Positions 16,276 through 24,140 of a stretch of DNA of 64,000 nt are shown here, piece after piece. A program made the position numbers and the translations under genes. The stretch's first letter is position 1; every line of letters starts with the position of its first letter. Below the pieces are notes generated by a model, which worked only from the letters and a program-made list of their open reading frames with translations, was not told where the DNA came from and did no database searches. Origin of the DNA: Oscillospiraceae bacterium (GTDB taxonomy: Bacteria; Bacillota; Clostridia; Oscillospirales; Oscillospiraceae). The DNA lies in contig AP025582.1 of assembly GCA_022846075.1 (NCBI GenBank), positions 2,728,001-2,792,000 of the forward strand, written 5' to 3'.

Positions 16276-17607
16276 TCAGCGGACCAGGCTCTCCCGCTTG
16301 GCCACCACGTGCTTGTAGCGCACCTGGGTGAAGATGAACAGGGCAACCAGATAGACGGCCAGGCACAGGTAGTTGATGGGGGTCAGGTCGGACAGGTTCA
16401 CGTAGGACGTGCCCAGCATGATGACGCCGATGCAGGCCAGGATGACCTTGAAGAGACGCTCGTCCATGTGGAACATGGAGCTCTGGAACTCCTTGGGGAA
16501 CTTCTTGGGCAGCTGCCAGCAGGCCACCAGGATCACGAACTCGGTGAGCACGTCGGTGCCCACGCCCATGTTGGAGATGGCGGTCAGGTCCATTCCGGTG
16601 AGGATGGGCACGGCGCCCACCACGAAGAAGACCAGCAGCAGGATGACGGGGGTGCCCGCCTTGTTTTCCTTGGCGCACCGCTCGGGCAGCCAGCCCTGGG
16701 TCGCGGCCACCTGGAGGCCCCGGGTCACCCAGGACAGGGTGCCGTTCAGGGTGGTGAAGAGGGCGAACATGGCGCCGCCCACCACGAAGAAGATATACAG
16801 CCAGGGCGGGAAGATCTGCCGGGCCACCAGGGTCAGGTTTTGGAACGCCACGTCCTCCACAGGGAGCACGCCGGCGGCCACGATACCCACCAGGGCGTAG
16901 AACACGGCCACCAGAACGGTGGCCAGGATGACCACCTTGGGAATGGTGCGGGAGGGGTTGGGGATGGCGTCGGCGTTCTCCGCGATGTACTTGGCGCCGC
17001 CGCAGGCGAAGGACAGCAGGGCCACGCCTGTGAAAAAGTTCTTGGGGCCGTTGGGCATCATGTTTTTCGCGGTGATGGTCAGGTTGCTCCACTCCACCTG
17101 GGGCAGGCCGAAGGCGGCGAAGAGGGCCAGGCTGACCAGCAGCACCGCCACCATCAGCTTTTGGGCCGTGGCGGAGTTCTTCAGGCCGATGATGTTCAGA
17201 GCCACGGCGATCGTCAGGGCCAGCATGGCGATGACCGCCTCGTTGAACTGGGGAAAAATCTGGCAGAAATAGCTGGCGAAGCCCTTGGCGAAGGTGGCGA
17301 TCAAAATCTGGCTCAGGACAAACATGCCCAGATAGAAAAAGCCCATCTTGTCGCCCAGCAGGCGGTTTGCGTAGGTGTAGGCCGCGCCCTTGGCGGGGAT
17401 GGATGAATGCAGGACCAGGAAGGGAAAGGCGTTGCACAGGGCCACCACGGCGCCCAGGATGAAGGCCAGGATGGTGCCGTGGCCGGTCAGGCCGATTACG
17501 ATGCCGGTGAGCACCATGATGCCCGAGCCGATGATCTGGCCGATGGCCATGCTCATACAGTCCGTAAAGGAGAGCATCTTTTTCCCGGAATTTCCGGTGT
17601 CACTCAT
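16276..17607 (-). CDS. APC-family amino acid permease (copy 2, MerR-controlled)
   Basis: Start is ATG 17607, with GAGGAGG upstream; longer readings run into the leader. The 443-residue, ~12-helix protein is a close paralogue of the permease at 12594, sharing CMSMAIGQIIGSGIMVL, GLTGHGT, FAKGFASYF, MPNGPKNF and LSWVTRGLQ, so one arose by duplication. It is transcribed from the MerR-type promoter at 17733-17763, just downstream of the merR-like gene. The substrate is probably an amino acid or a close analogue. Confidence 0.85.
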   Translation of the reverse strand: MSDTGNSGKKMLSFTDCMSMAIGQIIGSGIMVLTGIVIGLTGHGTILAFILGAVVALCNAFPFLVLHSSIPAKGAAYTYANRLLGDKMGFFYLGMFVLSQILIATFAKGFASYFCQIFPQFNEAVIAMLALTIAVALNIIGLKNSATAQKLMVAVLLVSLALFAAFGLPQVEWSNLTITAKNMMPNGPKNFFTGVALLSFACGGAKYIAENADAIPNPSRTIPKVVILATVLVAVFYALVGIVAAGVLPVEDVAFQNLTLVARQIFPPWLYIFFVVGGAMFALFTTLNGTLSWVTRGLQVAATQGWLPERCAKENKAGTPVILLLVFFVVGAVPILTGMDLTAISNMGVGTDVLTEFVILVACWQLPKKFPKEFQSSMFHMDERLFKVILACIGVIMLGTSYVNLSDLTPINYLCLAVYLVALFIFTQVRYKHVVAKRESLVR

Positions 17608-17732
17608 GTCGGTTTTCCTCCTCAAAATTCTCAAAAAAGAGAGCGATCTCGCGAAAATGCCGTCCCCCCCGGGGTCATGACTCCCGGAGGACACAGGCGG
17701 GTATGGCGTTGTCCAGACTGCCAGCCGGACCC

Positions 17733-17763
17733 AGCCTAAACCTTCCACCTGGTGGAGAGTCAA
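17733..17763 (-). promoter_or_regulatory. MerR-type promoter/operator of APC permease 2
   Basis: Minus strand TTGACT (17763-17758), 19-base spacer with the near-perfect dyad CTCCACCAGGTGGAAG, TAGGCT (17738-17733). It differs from the DUF554 promoter only inside the spacer. The regulator gene ends 59 bases upstream. Confidence 0.85.
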
Positions 17764-17821
17764 TGGCATTTTCGCTAAAATCGCTCTTTCTTTTTTGTTC
17801 AACTTTGGGGAGGGCCTTCCC

Positions 17822-18649
17822 TCAGCCGGGCCCCGGAGCCACGGGGATCTGGAGTTCGGTGATAAAATCCTCCGGCCGCTCGGTAAGGCCGAAGTCCAGC
17901 AGGGCAAATTCCGCCCCGTCCCCGGCGGGGACCATGCCACGGTTCCGCAGCAGCTCCAGCATCCGGGCGTACTGTCCCCCGGCGTCGGCGTGGGAGCCCC
18001 GGAAGCGCCACAGGGCCCACTTGCCCCCGGCCAGGGTCCCTCCCAGCCCTTGGGGGGCCTCCCCCGGGTCCAGCAGGCAGAAGAGGCTGCGGTAGCGGTC
18101 GAAGCGGCCCCGCTCCAGGTCCTCCCGCCCCATGGACAGTCCCACCTTGCCCAGAAAATAGCTGGGTGCCATGCCGCTGGTGTTCTCCAGGGAACGCAGG
18201 GGCAGCTCCAGGCTCTCCCCCGCCCGTAGGGGCTGGTCCAGCACGGCGATGGGCCTGGGGTCCATGTCCTGGAAGCGAAGCAGGTCCAGAAGAGAGGTGT
18301 CCATCACGTCGTCGATCTGCTTCACCCGTCCAGCCAACCGGGCCTTGGCGTTCTCCAGCGCGGCCAGCTGGCGGGTCACCGCCTCCTCCTGCCGCCGCAG
18401 CAGGTCCCGGATGCCCGCCGGGTCCCGGTGGGCCAGGGCGGCGCGGATGTCCTCCAGCCCTACCCCCTGGGTGCGCAGGTAGCGGATGGTGTTGAGCTGC
18501 TCGAACTGCTCCACCGAATAATAGCGGTAGTTGGTCTCCGGGTCCACCCGGACGGGGTGGAGGAGCCCCGCCTCGTCATAGTAGCGCAGGGTCCTGATGT
18601 TCATGCCGAAGAGCTTGGCCATCTCCCCGATGCGGAAAAGCTGTCCCAT
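17822..18649 (-). CDS. MerR-family regulator with GyrI-like effector domain
   Basis: 275 residues. The N-terminal winged helix is unmistakable (FRIGEMAKLFGMNIRTLRYY, then GLLHPVRVDPETNYRYYS). A coiled-coil dimer helix covers ~75-120, and the C-terminal ~150 residues look like the effector-binding GyrI/BmrR-type domain that recognises hydrophobic cations or other small organic ligands. No cysteines are arranged as in metal-sensing MerR. It directly precedes the permease whose promoter has the 19-bp MerR spacer; a second such promoter drives the DUF554 gene. The gene starts 24 bases after the upstream sigma-factor gene and is probably co-transcribed with it. Confidence 0.85.
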   Translation of the reverse strand: MGQLFRIGEMAKLFGMNIRTLRYYDEAGLLHPVRVDPETNYRYYSVEQFEQLNTIRYLRTQGVGLEDIRAALAHRDPAGIRDLLRRQEEAVTRQLAALENAKARLAGRVKQIDDVMDTSLLDLLRFQDMDPRPIAVLDQPLRAGESLELPLRSLENTSGMAPSYFLGKVGLSMGREDLERGRFDRYRSLFCLLDPGEAPQGLGGTLAGGKWALWRFRGSHADAGGQYARMLELLRNRGMVPAGDGAEFALLDFGLTERPEDFITELQIPVAPGPG

Positions 18650-18673
18650 GTTCTCTCTCCCCCTCTCGCCGTC

Positions 18674-19246
18674 TCACTGCTCCGCCTCTTCCCGGCGGGC
18701 CAGGATCAGCCTTTTGGCCTTGCCCCGGGCCCGGCTGAGATAGACCCGCACGCTTCCTTCCTCCACGCCCAGGTCCGCCGCAATCTCCGCGTCCCGCCGG
18801 TTCAGGAAGTACTTGGCCATCAGCAGGGAGCGGCTCCGCTCGTCCAGCTCTCCCATCACCTGGTAGAGCTCATCGACGCGCTCCATGCGGATGATCTCCT
18901 CCTCCGCCCCGCCGCCGTCCAGAGGGTCGGAGCGGTCCAGGGCCTCCTCAAAGGACACCCGCTTGTGGCGGTCCTGGTAGCGCAGGAAGTTTTTCGCCTG
19001 GTTCTCCGCCGCCACCACCACGTAGCTGGTGAGCCGGGGGCGGTTCAGCCGCCGCATGGTGTCGATGTGGTCGCACAGGGCCGCCGCCGTGTCGTGGAGG
19101 ATATCCTCCCATTCGTCCTTCCGGCCCCTGGCCACCAGGCTGATCTTGTAGTACATCAGGTCCCGGTATTCCGCGTAGATCTCCATCATAAAATTCCGGT
19201 CGCTTTCGTTTTCAATGGCAAGGATACAGCTTGGGTAAAAAATCAT
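18674..19246 (-). CDS. Sigma-70 family (ECF-like) RNA polymerase sigma factor
   Basis: 190 residues with region 2 (residues ~20-95: YRDLMYYKISLVARGRKDEW, EDILHDTAAALCDHI, NFLRYQD) and region 4 near the C-terminus (LDERSRSLLMAKYFLNRRDA, then IAADLGVEEGSVRVYLSRAR). The region between is short, as in ECF factors. It diverges from the DUF4367 gene at 19360, whose N-terminal cytosolic part and single membrane helix fit an anti-sigma partner. The start at 19246 has no strong ribosome site; the next Met (residue 20) is an alternative. Confidence 0.8.
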   Translation of the reverse strand: MIFYPSCILAIENESDRNFMMEIYAEYRDLMYYKISLVARGRKDEWEDILHDTAAALCDHIDTMRRLNRPRLTSYVVVAAENQAKNFLRYQDRHKRVSFEEALDRSDPLDGGGAEEEIIRMERVDELYQVMGELDERSRSLLMAKYFLNRRDAEIAADLGVEEGSVRVYLSRARGKAKRLILARREEAEQ

Positions 19247-19280
19247 TTTTCTCAGCCCCCTGAATCCGCATTCGGCATCG

Positions 19281-19309
19281 TTGCGTCCCGCTCCAATTTG
19301 TGGTAAAGT
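19281..19309 (+). promoter_or_regulatory. SigA-type promoter of the DUF4367 gene
   Basis: TTGCGT (19281-19286), 17-base spacer, TAAAGT (19304-19309), ~50 bases before ATG 19360. It lies in the 113-bp divergent gap with the sigma gene. Confidence 0.55.
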
Positions 19310-19359
19310 TTTTTGTTGTGTCGAAAATCGTCTATTGCCGCAAAAGAAGGGGTTTTATT

Positions 19360-20079
19360 ATGACCATTCGGGAAGAAAAAATCGAGCGCTACGAGGAGGC
19401 CCTCTTCACACTCTGGGCGGACGAGGTGGCCGTCCGGGAGGGCCGGGACCTGGAGCGGGAGAACGCCGCCCTGCGTCTGGACGCCAATTTCCGGGTGCCC
19501 GAGGAGGTGGTCCGCAGAGGGAGAGAGCTCATCTCCCGGAAGCTGGCCGCCCGCACCGCCCGGTCCGTGGGGCACCACGCCTGGAGGCTTGTCCACGCCG
19601 CGGCGCTGGTCTGCCTGTTCAGCATGCTGGCCTTCTCCGCGGCCTTCGCCGCCTCGCCCGCCTTCCGGGCCAATACGCTGAATCTGGTGATCGAGACATT
19701 TGACGAAGGGACAGATTTTCGGTTCTCGCCTATTCAAGAATCACAAGATTTCACTGTCGGTTGGCTACCAGAAAAATTTGTGATATCAGGAGAGCAACAA
19801 AACGGTCTTATTACACAGAAAGAATATACCTCAACTCTCGATGACAGCTTCATCATAATGAGCAAAATAGCAGGGCCAAGTACCAATCACACACTTGATA
19901 CCGAAGATGCAATACTCGAAGATACTTTAATTAATGAAAAGTCGGCGGTAATCATTACCAAGGGTAATGACACACAATTACTAATAGTAAATAAAGAAGA
20001 TTCTTGCTTCATGCAAATCATTTCTAGTGGGGTATCAAAATCTGATATAATTCATATTGCAGAAAATATTATTTTTTAA
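19360..20079 (+). CDS. DUF4367-type membrane protein, possible anti-sigma partner
   Basis: 239 residues from ATG 19360. Residues 1-~85 are charged and cytosolic, one membrane helix follows (~86-105, AALVCLFSMLAFSAAFAA), and the outside part contains the DUF4367 signature VGWLPEKFVI with a C-terminal region typical of that domain. Such genes usually sit beside ECF sigma factors, as here, and are thought to act as anti-sigma or sensor proteins. The base composition changes sharply: codons up to about 19690 are very GC-rich, those after it AT-rich, and the bias continues through the next gene. The outer domain therefore looks replaced by recombination. Confidence 0.75.
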   Translation: MTIREEKIERYEEALFTLWADEVAVREGRDLERENAALRLDANFRVPEEVVRRGRELISRKLAARTARSVGHHAWRLVHAAALVCLFSMLAFSAAFAASPAFRANTLNLVIETFDEGTDFRFSPIQESQDFTVGWLPEKFVISGEQQNGLITQKEYTSTLDDSFIIMSKIAGPSTNHTLDTEDAILEDTLINEKSAVIITKGNDTQLLIVNKEDSCFMQIISSGVSKSDIIHIAENIIF

Positions 20080-20147
20080 GTAACGTTTTTTGTCGAACGG
20101 TGTCTTCTATATGAGCTTAAGCTCAAAATAAAAGGAGGTCATCCGAC

Positions 20148-20555
20148 ATGAAAAAGCGTATTTCCAAGTTTCTCAGCATGCTCCTGGTACTTTCCTGCAT
20201 TACAGGCACCCTTTCTACCGCCACTGCCATAGAACCTCGTTACACTGGACTTTATAGTCTCACTGTCTCTTTGGATATTGCGGCAGGAGGAGCCTCAACA
20301 TCTTACGGATATGCTCTTCTCCGCAGTGGCTATACCGCAGACATGACCCTTACATTACAGCGTAGCAGCAATGGATATAGCTGGTCCTCTGTAAAAGAGT
20401 GGACTTCGTCTGGGTCTGGTACCATTTCTTTGGATAAGACCTATTACATCACTTCTGGCTACGATTATCGAGCTAAGTGTTCTTTGGTAGTCTACGACTC
20501 CAGCAATAGCATTGTTGACAACGTAACTAAATACTCCGCCACAGTCTCTTACTAA
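20148..20555 (+). CDS. Small secreted protein of unknown function
   Basis: 135 residues, AAAGGAGG ribosome site. A signal peptide covers residues 1-~28 (KKRISKFLSMLLVLSCITG...TATA). The mature chain is rich in Ser, Thr and Tyr and reads as a beta-sandwich-like domain (TADMTLTLQRSSNGYSW, KEWTSSGSGTISLDKTYY, YRAKCSLVVYD). Similar short secreted proteins are common in gut Clostridia, without known role. It follows the DUF4367 gene by 68 bases, shares its AT-rich composition, and may be secreted under control of the neighbouring sigma factor. Confidence 0.7.
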   Translation: MKKRISKFLSMLLVLSCITGTLSTATAIEPRYTGLYSLTVSLDIAAGGASTSYGYALLRSGYTADMTLTLQRSSNGYSWSSVKEWTSSGSGTISLDKTYYITSGYDYRAKCSLVVYDSSNSIVDNVTKYSATVSY

Positions 20556-20570
20556 GAAAGGAGCCTCTGC

Positions 20571-20921
20571 ATGGCACCCGAACAGAATCCGTCCCCGGTG
20601 ACCGCGGAAGCTCTGCTTCGCCGCCTGGGCCTGACGGGGAAGTTCACCGGCTTTCAAAGCGCCATCTGCCTGGTGGAGAAGGTGGTGGAGGATCCAACCA
20701 ACCTCAAGCTGGTCACCAAGCGGCTCTACCCTGAGACCGCCGCCCAGCTGGGCATTACTCCGTCCGCCCTGGAGCGCTCCGTCCGCACCCTTGTCCAGGT
20801 GTGCTGGAACAGAGGCGACCGCAAATACCTCGACCTGGTGGCGGGTTTCCACCTGACGGAACGCCCCTCCAACACCGAGTTCATCGACATCCTGGCCAAT
20901 TATCTGAGAAAAGCCGTTTAA
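20571..20921 (+). CDS. Spo0A-like C-terminal DNA-binding domain protein
   Basis: 116 residues, ribosome site AAAGGAG, 15 bases after the secreted protein gene. It corresponds to the output domain of sporulation regulator Spo0A without the receiver domain: LLRRLGLTGKFTGFQSAICL, then LVTKRLYPETAAQLGI, and the recognition helix region TPSALERSVRTLVQVCWNRG. Free-standing Spo0A output domains occur in Oscillospiraceae and probably bind 0A-box-like sites, perhaps as modifiers of sporulation. A strong terminator shared with the convergent Sel1 gene follows. Confidence 0.8.
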   Translation: MAPEQNPSPVTAEALLRRLGLTGKFTGFQSAICLVEKVVEDPTNLKLVTKRLYPETAAQLGITPSALERSVRTLVQVCWNRGDRKYLDLVAGFHLTERPSNTEFIDILANYLRKAV

Positions 20922-20925
20922 CAAG

Positions 20926-20956
20926 AAAGCCGGGCCTGCGGGCCCGGCTTTCTTTG
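20926..20956. terminator. Terminator between Spo0A-like and Sel1-repeat genes
   Basis: Arms AAAGCCGGGCC and complement around TGCG, with T- and A-rich flanks; serves both convergent genes. Confidence 0.85.
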
Positions 20957-20961
20957 TCTTC

Positions 20962-23900
20962 TCAGTGGAACAGCCTGCCGAAGAACCCCTTCTTCTTGGG
21001 CTTGGGCTCCTCTTTGGCCTCGGCCTGGGGCGCCGCGGGGGCGGCCTCCGGCCCGTCCGCCTGAGGGGCGGCTTCGCCCCGGTCCATGCGCTCCAGGGCC
21101 TTTTTGGCGTCCTCGTCCCCCTGGCCGGCGGCCTTCTCGTAGAACTCCCTGGCCTTCACCTGGCTCTTGGTCAGCCCGCCCAGGCCGCTTTCGTAGTATT
21201 CGCCCATCTTGTACTGGGCGCCGGGGTGGCCCTTGACGGACGCCTTCTGGAACCACTCCACCGCCTTGAGCCGGTCCTTGTGGACCCCGTCGCCCCGCTC
21301 GTAGCACAGCCCCACGCTGTACATGCCCCGGACGTTGCCCTGCCCGGCGGCCTTCTCAAACCAGAAGAAGGCCTTCTCCATGTCCTTGTCCACGCCGGTG
21401 CCCTGGGTGAAAAACCAGGCGATATTGCACTGGCCGTAGGGGTCGCCCCCCTCAGCGGCCAGCAGGTAGAGCCGGGCGGCCTCCTTCATGTCCTTGGCCA
21501 CCCCCTCCCCGTTTTCGTAGCAGTAGCCCAGGTTGCACTGGGCACGGGAGTAGTCCTGCTCGGCGGCCAGGGTATACCAGTGGACGGCCACTTCCTTGTC
21601 CACGGGCACGCCGATGCCCTCGTCATAACAGTAGGCCAGGTTGCACTGGGCACGGGCCTGGCCCTGCTCGGCGGCCAGGGTGTACCAGTGGACGGCCTCG
21701 GCCAGATCCTTTTCCACGCCGATGCCCATCTCGTAGCAGTAGCCCAGGTTGCACTGAGCACGGGGGTAGCCCTGCTCGGCGGCCTTGCGGTACCACCGCA
21801 CGGCCTCGGCCTTGTCCTCGGGGACGCCCTGGCCGGACTCGTAGCACCAGCCCAGATTGCACTGGCCGGCGTCGTCGCCCAGGTCGGCGGCCTTGCGGTA
21901 GCACTCCACCGCCTTTTCCCAGCTCTTGTCCACGCCCCAGCCCTGCTCGTAGCAGACCCCCAGGTTGCACACGGCGGGGGGATAATCCTGCTTGGCGGCG
22001 GCGGAGTAGAGGCGGAACGCCTCCTGGTAGTCCACCTCCACGCCCCGGCCCCGCTCGTAGCACCAGCCCAGGTTGCACTGGGCCCGGGGATAGCCCTGCT
22101 CGGCGGCCGCCCGGTACCAGCTCACGGCCTCCTCCCAGCTCTGGGGGACGCCCTTGCCCGCCTCGTAGCACCAGCCCAGGTTGCAGATGGCCCGGGGGTA
22201 GTTCTGCTCGGCGGCCGCCCGGTACCACTTCACGGCCTCCTCCCAGCTCTGCTCCGCGCCCTTGCCCGCCTCACAGCACCAGCCCAGGTTGCACTGGGCC
22301 CGGGGGTAGCCCTGCTCGGCGGCCGCCCGGTACCACTTCACGGCCTCCTCCCAGCTCTGCTCCACGCCCTCGCCGGCCTCATAGCACCAGCCCAGGTTGC
22401 ACTGGCCGGGGGCATAGCCCTGATCGGCGGAGCGGCGGTAATATTCCACCGCCTTCTCCCAGCTCTGTTCCACCTGGTCGCCCTCTTCGTAGAAGAGTCC
22501 CACCCGGCACAGGCCCCGAGGGAAGTTCTGCCCGGCGGCGGCGCTGAACCAGCGGAAGGCCTCAGCCAGGTCCTTCTCCACCCCCTTGCCGAACTCACAG
22601 CACCAGCCGTAGTTGCACATGCCGGGGGCGTAGTCGGCCTGGGCGGATTTCAGGTAGAGGGCGGCGGCCTGCTCCCAGCTCTGCTCCACCACCTCGCCGT
22701 TTTCATAGCACAGGCCCAGGCGGCACACGGCGGGGGGATAGTCCCGCACCGCGGCCCCCTGGTAGAGGCGCACGGCCTCCTCCATGTTCTGGTCGATGCC
22801 CTTGCCGTACTCACAGCACCAGCCCAGGTTGTTGAGGGCCCGGGGGTCCCCCTGGCCGGCGGCCTTGGCGTACCACTGCACGGCCTCGGTCCAGCTCTGC
22901 TCCACCCCCAGGCCGCTCTCATAGCACCAGCCCAGGTTGCACTGGGCACGGGCGAAGCCGTTGTCGGCGGCGGCCCGGTACCAGCGGATGGCGTCGGGCC
23001 AGCTCTGGGCGATGCCCTCCCCCGCCTCGTAGCACCAGCCCAGGTTGCACTGGGCGGGGGGATAGCCCTGGTCGGCGGAGCGGCGGTAGAGCTCCACCGC
23101 CTTCTCCCAGCTCTGCTCCACCCCGTCGCCCCGCTCGTAGCACAGCCCCAGGTTGCAAAGGGCACGGGGGTCGTCCTGGTCGGCGGCGGCCTGATACCAC
23201 TCCACCGCCTTGGCCTGGTCCTTTTCCACGCCCTCCCCGGCCTCGTAACACCAGGCCAGGTTGCACTGGGCGGGGGGATAGCCCCGCTGGGCGGAGGCCT
23301 CGTAGAGCTTCACGGCCTTTTCCCAGCTCTGCTCCACTCCCTCGCCCCGCTCGAAACACAGGCCCAGGTTGCAAAGGGCCCGGGGGTCCTGCTGGTCGGC
23401 GGCGGAGGAGTACCAGTAGATGGCGTCCTCCCAGCTCTGGGGCACGCCCTTGCCGAACTCGTAGCACCAGGCCAGATTGCACTGGCCCCGGGCGTAGCCC
23501 ATGTCGGCGGACTGCCGGTAGAGGCGGGTGGCCTCCTCCCAGCTCTGCTCCACGCCCTCCCCTGTCTCGTAGCACAGGCCCAGACAGCACACGGCGGGGG
23601 CGTACTCGGCCTCGGCGGCCTTGCGGTAGAGCTCCACGGCCTTTTCAAAGTCCTTCTCCACGCCCTCGCCCTGCTGGTAGAGCTGGCCCAGGGCGCACCA
23701 GCCGGCGGGGTCGTCCTGCTCCCCCACCTGCTTGAAATACTCGGCGGCCTTCTCCGGGTCCTTCTCCACCCCCAGCCCCCGCAGGTAGCACACGCCCATG
23801 CGGTAGATGGCGGGGGGATACTCCTGGTCCATGGCGGTCTCTATGTAGCGCAGAGCCTTGGCGTTGTCCCCTTTCTCCTGGGCCTGGTCCGCCAGGCACA

Positions 23901-24033
23901 GCCACCCGTAGCCGGAGACGTACTCCTCCTCCACGGGGATAAAAAAGGTCCCGCCGCACTCCGGGCACTTTTCCAGATTGGCGTCTTCGGTCACGTATCC
24001 GCAGTCCGGAGAGTCACAGCGAAAATACTCCAT
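20962..24033 (-). CDS. Giant Sel1-like repeat protein with N-terminal zinc ribbon
   Basis: About 1,023 residues from ATG 24033 (GAGG nine bases upstream; ATG 24048 is possible but lacks a ribosome site). It opens with a rubredoxin-like zinc ribbon (CDSPDCGYV ... KCPECGGTFF). After ~45 residues come 25 consecutive 36-residue Sel1 repeats, a helix-turn-helix solenoid with the consensus RAQCNLGWCYEAGEGVEQSW followed by EEAVKWYRAAAEQGYP. Most repeats keep two cysteines (QCNLGWC), which is unusual. The tail is Ala/Pro/Glu-rich and ends in a basic amphipathic motif (KPKKKGFFGRLFH) that could bind membrane or nucleic acid. Such solenoids are adaptor scaffolds; the partner is unknown. Neighbouring repeats are near-identical, suggesting recent expansion. 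Confidence 0.9.
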   Translation of the reverse strand: MEYFRCDSPDCGYVTEDANLEKCPECGGTFFIPVEEEYVSGYGWLCLADQAQEKGDNAKALRYIETAMDQEYPPAIYRMGVCYLRGLGVEKDPEKAAEYFKQVGEQDDPAGWCALGQLYQQGEGVEKDFEKAVELYRKAAEAEYAPAVCCLGLCYETGEGVEQSWEEATRLYRQSADMGYARGQCNLAWCYEFGKGVPQSWEDAIYWYSSAADQQDPRALCNLGLCFERGEGVEQSWEKAVKLYEASAQRGYPPAQCNLAWCYEAGEGVEKDQAKAVEWYQAAADQDDPRALCNLGLCYERGDGVEQSWEKAVELYRRSADQGYPPAQCNLGWCYEAGEGIAQSWPDAIRWYRAAADNGFARAQCNLGWCYESGLGVEQSWTEAVQWYAKAAGQGDPRALNNLGWCCEYGKGIDQNMEEAVRLYQGAAVRDYPPAVCRLGLCYENGEVVEQSWEQAAALYLKSAQADYAPGMCNYGWCCEFGKGVEKDLAEAFRWFSAAAGQNFPRGLCRVGLFYEEGDQVEQSWEKAVEYYRRSADQGYAPGQCNLGWCYEAGEGVEQSWEEAVKWYRAAAEQGYPRAQCNLGWCCEAGKGAEQSWEEAVKWYRAAAEQNYPRAICNLGWCYEAGKGVPQSWEEAVSWYRAAAEQGYPRAQCNLGWCYERGRGVEVDYQEAFRLYSAAAKQDYPPAVCNLGVCYEQGWGVDKSWEKAVECYRKAADLGDDAGQCNLGWCYESGQGVPEDKAEAVRWYRKAAEQGYPRAQCNLGYCYEMGIGVEKDLAEAVHWYTLAAEQGQARAQCNLAYCYDEGIGVPVDKEVAVHWYTLAAEQDYSRAQCNLGYCYENGEGVAKDMKEAARLYLLAAEGGDPYGQCNIAWFFTQGTGVDKDMEKAFFWFEKAAGQGNVRGMYSVGLCYERGDGVHKDRLKAVEWFQKASVKGHPGAQYKMGEYYESGLGGLTKSQVKAREFYEKAAGQGDEDAKKALERMDRGEAAPQADGPEAAPAAPQAEAKEEPKPKKKGFFGRLFH

Positions 24034-24066
24034 GCGATCAAACCTCATTTCTTAGCGTTTAGGTAG

Positions 24067-24096
24067 ATTATACACCGATGGGGCTGATCCGCACAA
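24067..24096 (-). promoter_or_regulatory. SigA-type promoter of the Sel1-repeat gene
   Basis: Minus strand TTGTGC (24096-24091), 18-base spacer, perfect TATAAT (24072-24067), about 35 bases before the start codon. Confidence 0.65.
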
Positions 24097-24100
24097 GAGT

Positions 24101-24135
24101 AAAAAAAGGTCCGGGCGCCTTTTCGCGCCCGGACC
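24101..24135 (-). terminator. Terminator after the winged-helix protein gene
   Basis: Eleven-base arms GGTCCGGGCGC and complement, followed on the minus strand by seven T, six bases past the stop at 24141. Confidence 0.9.
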
Positions 24136-24140
24136 TCTCC

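Noticed and set aside
21000-23950. Regular ~108-bp tandem repeats that might suggest a CRISPR or satellite
   Set aside because: Period is three times 36 and there are no spacers; it is the coding sequence of the Sel1 solenoid.
20965-24066. A thousand-codon open frame on the plus strand opposite the Sel1-repeat gene
   Set aside because: It is the antisense shadow of the GC-rich Sel1 gene: valine/leucine/glycine-rich repeats without domain, start or ribosome site; the minus frame gives perfect Sel1 units.
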